This document shows positions 24,380 to 35,411 of a DNA stretch of 64,000 nt, piece after piece. Position 1 is the stretch's first letter, and every line of letters begins with the position of its first letter. The notes beneath the pieces were generated by a model that was not told the DNA's origin, made no database searches, and was given only the letters and a program-made list of their open reading frames with translations. The DNA is taken from contig CM034132.1 of NCBI GenBank assembly GCA_019914995.1, forward strand, positions 8,736,662 to 8,800,661. The letters are read 5' to 3'. Position numbers and translations under genes: made by a program. This DNA comes from Acanthochlamys bracteata. Taxonomy: Eukaryota > Streptophyta > Magnoliopsida > Pandanales > Velloziaceae.

Positions 24380-27300
24380 TAGCATCGGTCAACCTAAGTC
24401 TATCAGACAGCATAGAGCCAACTTCGTCAGTCTGATAAGTGACCCGCCTGTCTGATCACTTATAAGTTGACCGGTCAATATTAACAGTAAATATTAACCG
24501 TTATTCTGATTAATATTGACAGTTAACCAGTCAATATTTTTTTTAAAAATTACAATAATGATCGTACTAACCTCGCCAACATGAGCATACTTATTGAGTC
24601 TACAACGATCAAATTTTAACCATTAGCAATTTGTTAGCAGCCGATGGGTATATTATTTTTAAATAACGTCAGTCAACGGTGACATACCTATTAGCTACCT
24701 TTTTTATTTTTTTTATTTTAATTCACTATTTTGCCTATAAATATATCTTAAGTTCATTCAAATTTTACAGAACAAACTTTCATCTCTCATTTTTCATTCT
24801 CAAACTCGTATAAATTTATAAAAAATTTTCTTTCTTCCTTTAATTTTTAAACTCACATTCTCAAATTCTCAAAAAAAATTTATATTTTATTTCAAATGGA
24901 TCTAAATATTTGTGCTATTAATCTTGATATAAATGCCTGTGACATGAACAATCAAAAATTTGAAGGATATACATATTGCCCGTATGAATGAGGGCGATAA
25001 AGTTTCTCCAATATAAAGAAAAAGTTTCCATCATAAAAATAACGAAAGTCCTCCAATTTTGAATGTTGAAAGTAACTATGGCTTCAACATTAACATCGAC
25101 AACAATAAAATGTTCAAAAATCGTAACTTCTTAAACCTAGTATTACATTATTATCAAATATACAATCAAAATGATGATGTTAAATAAAAAATGGCAAGAT
25201 ATAAGTTTTACAAAAAACTTCAAACTATTAATCTAATGCTGGTACCTGACGTTTAACAACCGATGTTAAGAAATATACTTTCAAAAAGGAATTGCGATGG
25301 ATCTTTCATAAACTCAACTTTAATTCAATATGGATAGTTCGACAAAATACTTTGGGAATACTTTTGAAATAGAGTTTTTCTAGAATAGTGAGTACATTTG
25401 TCCTTTTGAAAAACGAGTTTCACTTTTTTGACCTAAAAAATAATTATAAAAAACAAAAAGCTCCAACAAGGTTTTAGGGCACAGCGCTTATTCGTCAGCA
25501 CAGGGCTAGCTTTGAATCACCTTCCCTACTCTTCCAAGGCTCATAGGGCAATAAAAAAATCTTCCTATGTAAGATTTTTTTATACTTACTAAATTCTTAA
25601 ATAAATTCTCTAAAGCTTATACAAGGTGTATTGGAAAACATGAATTAAAAAATAAAAAAATATTATTTTTCTGGAATGGAATGCAAAACGGCCCCTAATC
25701 CTACTACTCTAATATAGATAAGGAATCTCTTCTCATATGATTTGTGCTATTAATTTGCATATTAATTTTGGTGTGTCATCTTTTTAGCAAAAGTATATTA
25801 TCAACAAATTTTAAAAATTAGTATAATAACTATTAGAAGTGATACTATTACTTATTATAATAAAATACGAATTAAGTTCATTATAATTTTCAATTGCACT
25901 AACATCTACTATTTGGTGAGATAGACCTAAAAAAGATCATTTAAATATTATTGCATATTATTTAGATTCACAAATCACAATTGATTATGCAGAAAAAGAG
26001 TTGATTTAAGATTTATTGATTCATATTAAAAATATTTCTGAGTGCATTATAAATGTAGATAAAAATTTTGACATAAACAATTGCATCATTTTTATCACAC
26101 TAGACAATGCTTCAACAAACATAAAAGAGATTCAATTTCTTGTGATAGAGCTAAGCTCATATATGGAAAAATTTGACTACACCAATATTGTGCTTATCAT
26201 ATTATCAACTTAATCATGCAATCAGGTTTGAAGCTAGTATAGATTTATGATATTTTCATTGATATATCTTGGCTTACTAGTTTAACTAATATTTAGCTAA
26301 ATTTAACAGATATTATATAGAAGAACATTTAAAGTCTCGAAAGTTCAACCTTGATATTAATGTTAAAAATATTTTAGATTATAAATGTGTGCTTATGATT
26401 TTGTATAATACAATAGTAGATAATAATATATTTATTAAAATTCATTGGACTATTGCTAAAAATGTGTAGATTTTTTAGAAAATTTTTATGAAGTTATTAT
26501 TTTATTATATGATGTTTACTATTTTGCCTTTCTATTAGTTTTGCATTTAATTTTTAATATGGCTACTATGTTATATTTATATATATCTGATTAATTATTT
26601 GAACCTATAGTTACAACAACAGTAAGTAAATTAAAAAAATATTAGTTTGGTAATTCTCTTTTATATTGTTTTGCCTTTATATTAGATCTTATACTTAAAT
26701 TTGTGTACTTTTGTAATAGTCTTACTTTTTCGTTATGTTGGATATTTTTTATATTCAATTATAAATTACTAAAGCTCGTAACAAATTATACGGAGTTAAT
26801 AACTTTTATAAAATTAGGTTCGATAATTTGCGGAATCAACAACCATAACCGACAACTGAACAAACTCATCAAACTAAGAAGAAAATATTATGAATGTCTT
26901 TGATTTCCAGCAAGCCTGACTCAAGTTTAACACCAATTTTATGTAACCAGCATGTAATTTTTATCGAATTTGAACAAATAGTTTGAAGGAGATATCATCA
27001 TTATTAAAAATGACGATAACTTAAAAAGTTTTAATTTTATGAATTATTGGAAGATATATTCAATAAGATATATCCAGTACTTTTTTAATTAGCACGTAAT
27101 ATCTTAACTATTCATATCTCAATAGTGTCTTCAAACCGGCATTTAGCAAAGCTGTAAGGATAATTAAAGACTTAAGAACACCACTTGTTGGCGTAACTCA
27201 GCATATATTTAATATTTTAGATATATTAGAATTTCTTTCATTAAAGTTAGTTTATTTAGTATTCTTTTACAATTAGATTTCTTTACTTTTTAAGAACTTT
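24380..27300 (+). mobile_element. Degenerate hAT-superfamily transposon
   Basis: The 5' part (24,380-24,545) has repeated short words: TCTGAT/ATCAGA about four times and GTCAATATTAA in both orientations, as in hAT sub-terminal regions. A TATA-like CCTATAAATATA at 24,735 and an ATG near 24,896 precede the coding relic. Remnants of the transposase follow from 25,905 to about 27,192. Ends and target duplication were not identified, so the limits are approximate. Confidence 0.6.
25905..27192 (+). pseudogene. hAT transposase relic
   Basis: From 25,905 one frame reads STIW, a stop, then DRPKKDHLNIIAYYLDSQIT and, after another stop, NISECIINVDKNFDINNCII and FITLDNAST. This is the central catalytic region of plant Ac-like hAT transposases. 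YHIINLIMQSGLK lies just behind, at about 26,200. At 27,100-27,192 ARNILTIHISIVSS, shifted by one frame to KPAFSKAVRIIKDLRTPLVG, matches the C-terminal hAT dimerisation domain. Many stops and frameshifts lie between, so no protein is made. Confidence 0.75.
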
Positions 27301-27417
27301 ATAAAAAGTTTATATATATGTACTTGTGTTGAAAGATTGATCAATAAGTTAGAATAAGATGGAATAATATTGAAATAGTTTTTTGTCATTGTATCAGAGA
27401 AAAACTTAAATCTATCA

Positions 27418-27645
27418 GCCGTCGTCGTGAAAAATAACAAATTTCACGATTAAACTCCAATCAGATTTATCCGTCGTCATCAGGGAAGATAACGATTCTG
27501 ATGGTTAGACTACGACTAGATCTATCCGCTGTCCTCGTGGAAGGTACAACTCCGGCAGTTAGACTTCGACCAGATCTATCCGCCATCGTCGTGAAAGATG
27601 ACAACTCCGATGGTTAGACTCCGACCAAATCATTCCACTATTATC
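27418..27645. repeat. Tandem repeat, four copies of about 52-58 bp
   Basis: Copies start near 27,421, 27,473, 27,531 and 27,585. Each reads like GTCGTCGTG, a purine-rich stretch, then TTAGACTNCGACNAGATCTATCC. The copies are diverged, and the period varies by a few bases. Confidence 0.7.
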
Positions 27646-28340
27646 GTGAATATACGATTACAACGATCAGAAACTTTTACTATATCAGTTTGTTCAAATC
27701 CAACAGTTTAGCTGGATTAAATCTACAAAAACTGAAAAATAAGAAGACAACCTCTGCTTCCTCCTCATGCCGCTCGCTACTGCTGCTCGCCATTGCAGTT
27801 GCAGGACTATTATCGCCGTGCTGGCGAACTTTATTGGAAATTTATTAGATCGTCAAATCGACTGCCTAAAGCTGTTGAACTCCGATCTCCAATCACTCTT
27901 GATCATAGCTAAAATCCATCGTCGAAACCCTTACAAATATATCCTCCGACCTCCTCCACAATCTTCTTTTTCCCCCTACGATTTCTAGTTGAGCCGAATC
28001 TGCTCATCGTCTTGCTGCCTGCCGTCTCGTCGTCTGATGCCTACGCCTACCAGATCCAGATTCGACGCGGTCGATTGCCACTCGCTGTTGCTGATCAGAT
28101 TGCAAGCAACACCACCAACCCAACTAGAACTGATTGGTAGGATAGAGTCAGACTGGAATTGTGACTGAGTCGGACCGAACCCGATCAAGCCTAGATCAGA
28201 CCAAATCGAACCAAACTTGGTTTAGGACATAAACAAATCAATTAGACCGAACCGAAATTGAAGTAGACTCAGTTCAAATTTGTTTGATTGAACCACGCCA
28301 AACCATATGGAACCAGACTTTATTCAATCTTAGACTAGAT

Positions 28341-28450
28341 ATGATTTAGACAAATAAGTGTAATCCTACGCGGACAGAAAGATCCGATCCAATTCGGACA
28401 GACAGATTCGATCCAGCTTGGACAAATAAGTTCAACCCCACTCGGACATA
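28341..28450. repeat. Tandem repeat of about 24 bp
   Basis: Units begin GGACAGAAAGATCCGATCC, GGACAGACAGATTCGATCC, GGACAAATAAGTTCAACCC and GGACATA. An additional diverged unit (AGACAAATAAGTGTAATCC) comes first. The array runs into the second 51-base terminal repeat. Confidence 0.6.
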
Positions 28451-28502
28451 TTGATGAATAAGTTAAAATAAAATATAATAAAATTAAAATAGTTTTTCAT
28501 CA

Positions 28503-29809
28503 CAATTTACAAATGAGATGGTTGAGATGCTAACTTGTTTGAATAATACGAATTTATAATTAAAAAGATGCAGCATACAACTCATACAGAAAACCATTCG
28601 GAATTATTTCAAAATTATTTTTTAAAAAAAATATTTCAAATACCAGACAAATATATAATTATGTATCTTTTGAATAAAATTGTTATACTTTATTTTAATA
28701 ATACTTTTGAAGTTATTTTACTAAAGTTTATATTCTTTTGATACTTTATTTTTTATAAAAAATTGATTCAGGCAAAAGAGTAGGACAGGATAAAAAATTT
28801 TGCGATCAGTACTCGACCCGATCCGAGTTGCCAAATCGGACCAGAACGGTCCAACAAGGTTTGCTTATTTGGCCCGTCTAATTTGTTCAATATTCTTTTA
28901 ATTACTTATGCGAAATAGCAGTTCATCTATTATTTAATTTCAATTTTGTTTTTATTATCAACTTGAGAAAATATGTCAAAATATAAGCTATAATTTTTTA
29001 AGTAACTAGTTTTAGCATTATAAACAATGGATAACTCATATTTTAGTTACCAATATGTCAATTGTTAATAAAGTCTAAATTAACTTTTGTGTGGTGAATT
29101 AAAGGTAGTTTTTTTCAAAACTATTAATTTAACTTAGCGGATCCTCGGTTCTTTTTAACTCTAGTTTCATTTTTAGGTAATATTTTAATTACCACCGTTA
29201 CTCTACTTTTTTTCATCCAAATTTTGTGTTTCATACTTCACCATATTTTAGTTACCATTTTAAATTCCAATTCTATTTCCACATCAAATTATAGTTGCAC
29301 CAAAATTTTACTTTAACTCTGCTATACATGTTTCAAATCATTCCGATTTTACTTATATTGAACTTTTCTTCTCATTGAACTTTATTTTTATAAAACTCAT
29401 TTTCGTAAAACTTATTTTCATGTAATTGAATCTCGCGTTTAACCACGACATTTTTCTACTCGCTCCTACGAAGTAGGACTTGACTCCATAAAGTCATAGA
29501 AGATGTTTGACAATGCTTATGACATTGCTTTTGATTCTCCAAAAGATTTCACATATTTTAAAAGATTTTCTATAGTATTTTCTAATTTTCAAAGAAATTT
29601 TAAAACGACAAGTTAATTTAATGTCGTACAAAATATATGTATATATTTTTAATTCTTAGATGAATTTTAAATAAAGTTTGTTTTTTGAAAAATCTCTATA
29701 ATATTTTTTATTTCATAGAAACTTCTTACTATAAATACCCAAACGTTCTCATAGACTGCAAAGGAAGATGAACAATTGCTGTCAAGCAAGAACAAAAAAT
29801 ACACAGATC
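28503..29809. other. AT-rich intergenic DNA with remnants
   Basis: At 28,790-28,890 a GC-richer block with CGACCCGATCCGAG and GGCCCGTC words looks like one end of another old hAT-type element. At about 29,500-29,750 lies a diverged AT-rich repeat ending in CCCAAACG. No gene seen. Confidence 0.4.
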
Positions 29810-29817
29810 ATTATGTC

Positions 29818-30388
29818 TAGAGGTGGCAAATTTCGACCCGATCCGAAAATCCGATAAAAAACTGATCCGAAAAAATCGGGTTCGGGTCAACCTTTAGCCG
29901 GATTCGGGTCGACCCGAAAATAATCCAAAATTTTTAACGAATTCGGGTCGGATTCGAGTTGACCCGAAATTGACCCGTTTAATCCGTTTAACTATTTATA
30001 TAGTATATATTACTTAATAATTAGAAAATAATAGCAAAAAAATTGAATTCAATTTGTATATATATATATTTTTTAATTTATCTTAATTTAACTAATTTTT
30101 ATTTAATTTATAAAAATTTGTCAAAATTAATAATTTTCTTTTTAAATATATCATAATTAATAATATATATATATTATTATTAAAAATTAATATTTATTAT
30201 TTTTGTTTTAATAATTTTAATTATTAAATGGGTCGACTCAAATTTGATCCGATTATAAATAGGTTGGATTAGGGTTGATAATTTTGACCCATATAAATAA
30301 ATAAATCGAATTAAAATTGAATAATTTTAACCTAATTATTATATAGATCAATTCAAAATCGACCTAAAAATCCGAATTCTCAGCTCTA
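29818..30388. mobile_element. Non-autonomous hAT-type element (571 bp)
   Basis: The left end is TAGAGGTGGCAAATTTCG; the right end on the opposite strand is TAGAGCTGAGAATTCGG, an imperfect inverted repeat. The flanks ATTATGTC (29,810-29,817) and TTCATGTC (30,389-30,396) match at 6 of 8 positions, an old 8-base target duplication. Inside, GACCCGAA/TTCGGGTC words repeat many times near the left end, and an AT-rich core follows. No transposase is present. Confidence 0.7.
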
Positions 30389-30987
30389 TTCATGTCACAT
30401 TTGAATCTCAGCGGTCTAACTCACCTGAAAATATTAAAGAAAGAAAAAAAAAGAAAGGGTTTGTTGCGTGAGTCAAACCTAAATGGTAATGGATTATATT
30501 TTTATTTATTTATTGGTATGTGAATGCTAACTATGATCATTATATTGAAGCAGAAGAATGACGCACTGCAGTATGCAGCCATTTTTCATGCAGCATGTAA
30601 CTATCTATCAATACAAGTTTTTTCATATCCATATCTTTATAAAATGTGCATTAAGAGAAAACAAATTACAATATAGTAGGTAAACAGATTACATAACTTT
30701 GATTGACAACATATTATCTACTACATTAGTATAATACATATATATTCTATAGAGTATGACATATATTTAGGGCATATTTACCAATATATTAACTCATTTT
30801 TTTCTGATAAAAAATTTACTTTCAAATGCAAATTTTAATATAAGTAAACACAAATATTAAACTCACTTTTAAATTTTATTTTTTTAAGTAATTTAGTTTT
30901 AATAATTCGATTTTGAAAACTTAATTCAAAGCAAAAGAAACTCTGCAAGCTTAAGTTATAGATATGGTCTTTTTGTCCGAGTAGTGC

Positions 30988-31200
30988 ACCGCTGTGAGTG
31001 CTTATGAAATAAAATTTTTTTAAAAAATAAATTTTATTTTTTTATTTTTAAAAAATAATAAAAATATATAATAAAAAGATCTTATTTCGTAAAATTTTTA
31101 TATATTCTAAATTTTGAAATAAATTTTTTATATACCTATAAAATATATATCAAAAAATATAAAATAAAAAAAAAAAGTTAAAAAACATCTCCCAAATGGT
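30988..31200. repeat. AT-rich MITE-like repeat, copy C
   Basis: Left end ACCGCTGTGAGTGCTT, right end (reverse complement) ACCATTTGGGAGATGTT. The interior holds the family words TTTTTAAAAAATAATAAAAA and AAAAAATATAAAATAAAAAA. Confidence 0.55.
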
Positions 31201-34200
31201 CAGAAAGTGACGCCTTGTTGAGTTAACACTACTAATCAAGTTCTGGATAAAAACTCCTAACATGATAAGTATGAAAAAATATATATTGATAATAATTATA
31301 TATTATGTAATAAAAATTGTCATAATCCATTTTTTTTATTTAGGGCATGTTTACTATCACTTCAAATTCAATTATTTAACTCATTTTTAATATAAAATAA
31401 ATAAAAACTTTATAATAAATTTTTCTACCAAATTTTTTAATTCAAATTTAAAATGTATTATTAATATAAAATTAATATAAAACTTATTTTTTTATTAAAT
31501 ATTTTTAATTTAATTTTCTAAAAATTCAAATTTATTGAATTTATTCTTAGATAAACACGCTCTTATTAGATTTAATTTAAAATAAAGTAGAATAGATGAA
31601 GCGAAAGATTAGCATGAAGAAGAAAAACCAAGGGGAAAAAAGTGGGTCCAAGTTGGTTCGAACTTCAAACCTTCAAACGTTGGGCCAAATCGTGGTCTTT
31701 TATGAAATATTTAGAATACTTATAAAATACAAAATATATTTTATTTTATTTTTTATTTTAATAAATAATAGTAATAATAAATAATAAAAATTTTATGATG
31801 CAAAATAAATATTTTTATATTTTTAAAATTAAATTTAATTAAATATGATATTATAAAAAGTTTATTAAAAAATTTAAAATGAAAAAAAACTTTTTGGAAC
31901 TCTTTCAAATACTAATACTGGCTAATAAAATATGTAAAGTATTTATACAATGAAACTTTTCAGATTATACAATATTTTAAATTTTTTCTAAAAAGCTTTT
32001 TAAATCTAAATAATAATAATAATAAATCATAATAATATTTATGATATGTAATTTTTATATTTAAAAAAAATTTAAATAATTCTGAAAAATTTTATTAAAA
32101 CAAATTTTAAATAAATTGAGCGAAACGCAAAATGAAATATGTCATAAATCCAACTGTCAGGGACCACAACTATTCGGCAACGTAAATACCAATATTACTC
32201 TTAGCAGGTGAATCCAGATCAGTCTCGAACACGTACTGGCACGCACTCAGCACACGCGCCAAATCATGCGTCACGTGACAGTACCGTTCTAGTTCGGGGT
32301 TTCTTGTTATACGTATTTACCAATCAAGTCCATCAATTTCGATTTATAGCAAAAGGTAGTCTTCTTTAAATGTAATTAGTAGATTTCATTAAAACCCATT
32401 GTTTTTATTATCAAAATGTTTTATACTCTTTTGTTGATTATGGTGCTTTTTAGGAAAACTTATTGAGGAACTTTTCCTTTTAAGAAATAACTCATATTTT
32501 CTAATATTATAATTTTTAAATTATAAAAAGTTAAAAATTGTACGTCATATAATTATATTTATTTGCTATTATTTTTTAAGTAAAAAAAGAAACTAATATT
32601 CTATTTTTCTATAAATACTTTTAAACGTATCGTAGATTAATTAAGTGCATAAACAGTTTGGTTCTTAAAAAGTGCACAAGAGTAACTCAAGTATTTAAAT
32701 AATAAGTATAACAAAATTTATACAATTTTTAATAATTTTATTCAAAATTATTTTATTTAATTGTAATAGAAATTTTTAATTGAGTGGAATGACTCAAATA
32801 TTCCAATCAACTATTGCTTTTAAAATCAAAACCATCCTAATATAAGGCGCAAGTCCTAACCTACTTATAACGGTAAGTGGAAGTTGAATCATTATGAAAG
32901 ATAAGTAACGTTAACTTTTCTAATAAATCGAAGATAATGGAATTATGCTTAAGTGGGAAAGAACGAGAACTTTAATTCGCAATTGACTCAAAAAAGAGTG
33001 ATTTTCGTGGTACAAGGCGTGTTCTTATCTTCTTATCTTTTTTTTTTTTTAAAATTTATTTTGAATATATATAGTTGAGTTTCTAAGATGTAATTAGTCT
33101 ATTTTTGTATAAAGCAATAATAATAGTTACATATAAAAAAATTTATAAGTCAAATTTATTTATATATTTTAAAAATTTTAAAAGTAATTTATAAACTATC
33201 ACAAAAAATTGTAGAAAATAAAACATTGGAAAAAATAAAAAGACAATTGAAATAGATATCAGCTCGTCTATCGAATTCTAAAAATGTTTATAGAATAGAA
33301 CAAAATGAAATAAAAGGTATTTACAATTTCTTTGAAAATAAGTGCTAATTTTTTTGATTTAAAAATATGCAAAATTAATATTATTTTCAAACTTTTTAAA
33401 AAACTATAGAATACCACAAAAAATTATTCAAAAATATGAGATGTTTATTTGAAATAATAAGTATTTATAAGGTAATGTCAAATATCTTATAAATTAAAAA
33501 AGTACTAGGGATTAGGAAGCATTCTTTTTCTTATTAATTTTGTTTTTTGGTCTCTATGTTTTCAGTACAAACTAGGATTAATTTTCTGAACACGTTTATA
33601 TTTATGAGCATCAAGTTAATTCATCATATAAATTTCGTTGAAGGGTGTATTCTTTTAGTTTTAGAAGTGAATTTTTCAAAAATAAAATTTTAAAATTGAA
33701 CTGTTAAAAATAATATTATAAAAATAATTTAAATTTTTATATATTTTTTAATAGAAAATAATTTAAAAGTAATTTTTTGCATTTTTATGTTATTTTATAT
33801 TTAAAATAAGAGATTAAAAATAGAGAAAATTGAATCTTTGATAAAAAGAATACACCCGAAGTGCAACTCAGATATGTTTTGAAGGAAAATTTGACACGAT
33901 TCTTTTGCACGGAAACGTTAAATTTTATTTTAAAAGATACGCCCAAAAAAAAACTAACGTATGATTCACTACCGTTTATCATACTCTGCAGCTCTATGCT
34001 AAAAGGCAAATTGAATTAATTATTCATTAATGAATTAGTGGCTATCCTATTCATGATCGTGTCTTTTTCCAGATGTTTATCGTTCATTATTAACTATCCT
34101 AAAATGTTAATTTGGAAGCAAATCATTGATTAATTGGCACGGTTTTTTTTCTTACTACGCACTAAATCTGCGTAAATAAATTTAAAGTTTCCGTAGCTTT

Positions 34201-34560
34201 TTCTGTTTCCTAATTACCACGAACCGAGTCACGATCAACAAATTATTGACACTAATTTGTCTAATTATAATTATGATTGTAAGTACAGCTACATTCATTC
34301 GTATGAAGTTCACGTTTGTAATTATACTTAGTGAGATAGTAACTAAAATTTTATTTTTAACTCACATTCAACTATATAAAAATTAAAAATGTATAAAATC
34401 AACTCATTTATAGTAATATTTTTATAATTTATAATAATTAATTAATGCAAAACGTATGCATCTATAGTAGTGTAAAAGTTTACATGTCATGTAAATCCCG
34501 TGGCTACCTTGCAACAAATTCTAATAATAAAGCTAGCTAATTCACAAGTTTCTTCTTCTT
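31201..34560. other. Gene-free AT-rich stretch with degraded repeats
   Basis: Two further degraded AT-rich repeats lie at about 31,680-31,910 and 31,960-32,110. A GC-richer island at 32,140-32,310 holds the palindrome GTCACGTGAC (32,270-32,279), also seen upstream of RNR1. Frames at 31,596 and 33,785 have no recognisable feature. No gene is supported. Confidence 0.45.
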
Positions 34561-34654
34561 GTTAGGAAGAACGAAGACTTGCCAAATATGCAAATGGGGA
34601 AACGGTTTCACAACCGATCCGACATCCTACGTGGCAATACTACCATGAGCATTC

Positions 34655-34660
34655 CACGTG
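34655..34660. promoter_or_regulatory. G-box in the BRUTUS promoter
   Basis: CACGTG within CCACGTGTC, about 420 bases upstream of the start codon, with a related TACGTGGC at 34,628. bHLH proteins of the iron network, themselves BRUTUS targets, bind such boxes; the link here is inference. Confidence 0.4.
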
Positions 34661-34918
34661 TCTACTACAAAGCGGCACACCCTTAACCGCTACCGGGTTA
34701 ACTACGCAGCTCTCTTCCACGCGAACACCGAGATTTCATTATTCTCCGAACTCTTCTCTCTGACTTCCCAATCCGAATTTCGAAATTCCAGTTCTGCCTT
34801 TCCACTCTACTCCATGTCAGTCGCACAATAATCGGACCCCCAATTCGGACTTTTATTATTCTCAACAGTAACTGTTATAATAATATTGTTATATTTATAT
34901 TGTTTTTCGAGACCACAC

Positions 34919-34972
34919 ATGAAACAGCACTACATCCATTTTCTATTTCTCCGTTTCTCTCTATCAATCTGA
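34919..34972 (+). other. Possible upstream ORF before BRUTUS
   Basis: ATG followed by 16 codons and TGA (MKQHYIHFLFLRFSLSI). It would lie in the 5' UTR if transcription starts before 34,919, which the sequence does not settle. Confidence 0.25.
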
Positions 34973-35077
34973 CGCCACCGGGAAGACGAAGTCGGAGAAG
35001 TTGATTGGCTGACGCTGCTAGACCGACTGAAGTTGTCCGAACACGGAGGTTCCCATTCTCTATATATATATTTATAA

Positions 35078-35376
35078 ATGGGAACGCCGGCAGCGAGCGG
35101 TGATGGAGTTCTAGCTCTGATGCCTGCTGCGGCGGCGGCGGGGATGAATGGAGATTCATCGGGGGCAGCGGTGGAGAAGAAGAAAGAAGAAGAAGAGATA
35201 TCGCCGATTTTGATATTCATTTTCTTTCATAAAGCGATAAGGGCGGAGTTAGAGAAGCTTCATCGTGCTGCAGTGGCTCTTGCTACCGGAACCGGCGGCG
35301 ATTTGCAAGCGCTTAATCGTCGCTGTAGGTTTCTGTTCGATATTTATAAGCATCATTGCAACGCCGAGGACGAGGT

Positions 35377-35411
<35 letters not shown>

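Larger units (their letters stand above)
27338..28502 (+). mobile_element. Possible miniature LTR retroelement (TRIM/SMART-like), 1,165 bp
   Basis: Two 51-base direct repeats, 27,338-27,388 and 28,452-28,502, agree at 42 of 51 positions by my alignment. Both start TGAT and end CA, as LTRs do. Directly after the first copy TTGTATCAGAGA matches 10 of 12 bases of the usual initiator-Met tRNA primer site TGGTATCAGAGC. The internal part is GC-richer than the surroundings and holds two sets of tandem repeats and a 73-codon frame without known domains (27,767-27,988). Against it: no target duplication (AAGAT versus CAATT) and no clear polypurine tract before the second repeat. Confidence 0.42.

Noticed and set aside
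27418..27645. Regularly spaced repeats as a CRISPR-like array
   Set aside because: Units are diverged along their whole length without unique spacers, and the genome is plant nuclear DNA.
27767..27988. 73-codon frame in the candidate retroelement
   Set aside because: No domain or conserved pattern was recognised and it lies within a repeat-rich element.
31640..31700. GGTTCGAACTTC resembling a tRNA T-loop
   Set aside because: No acceptor or anticodon stem can be folded around it.
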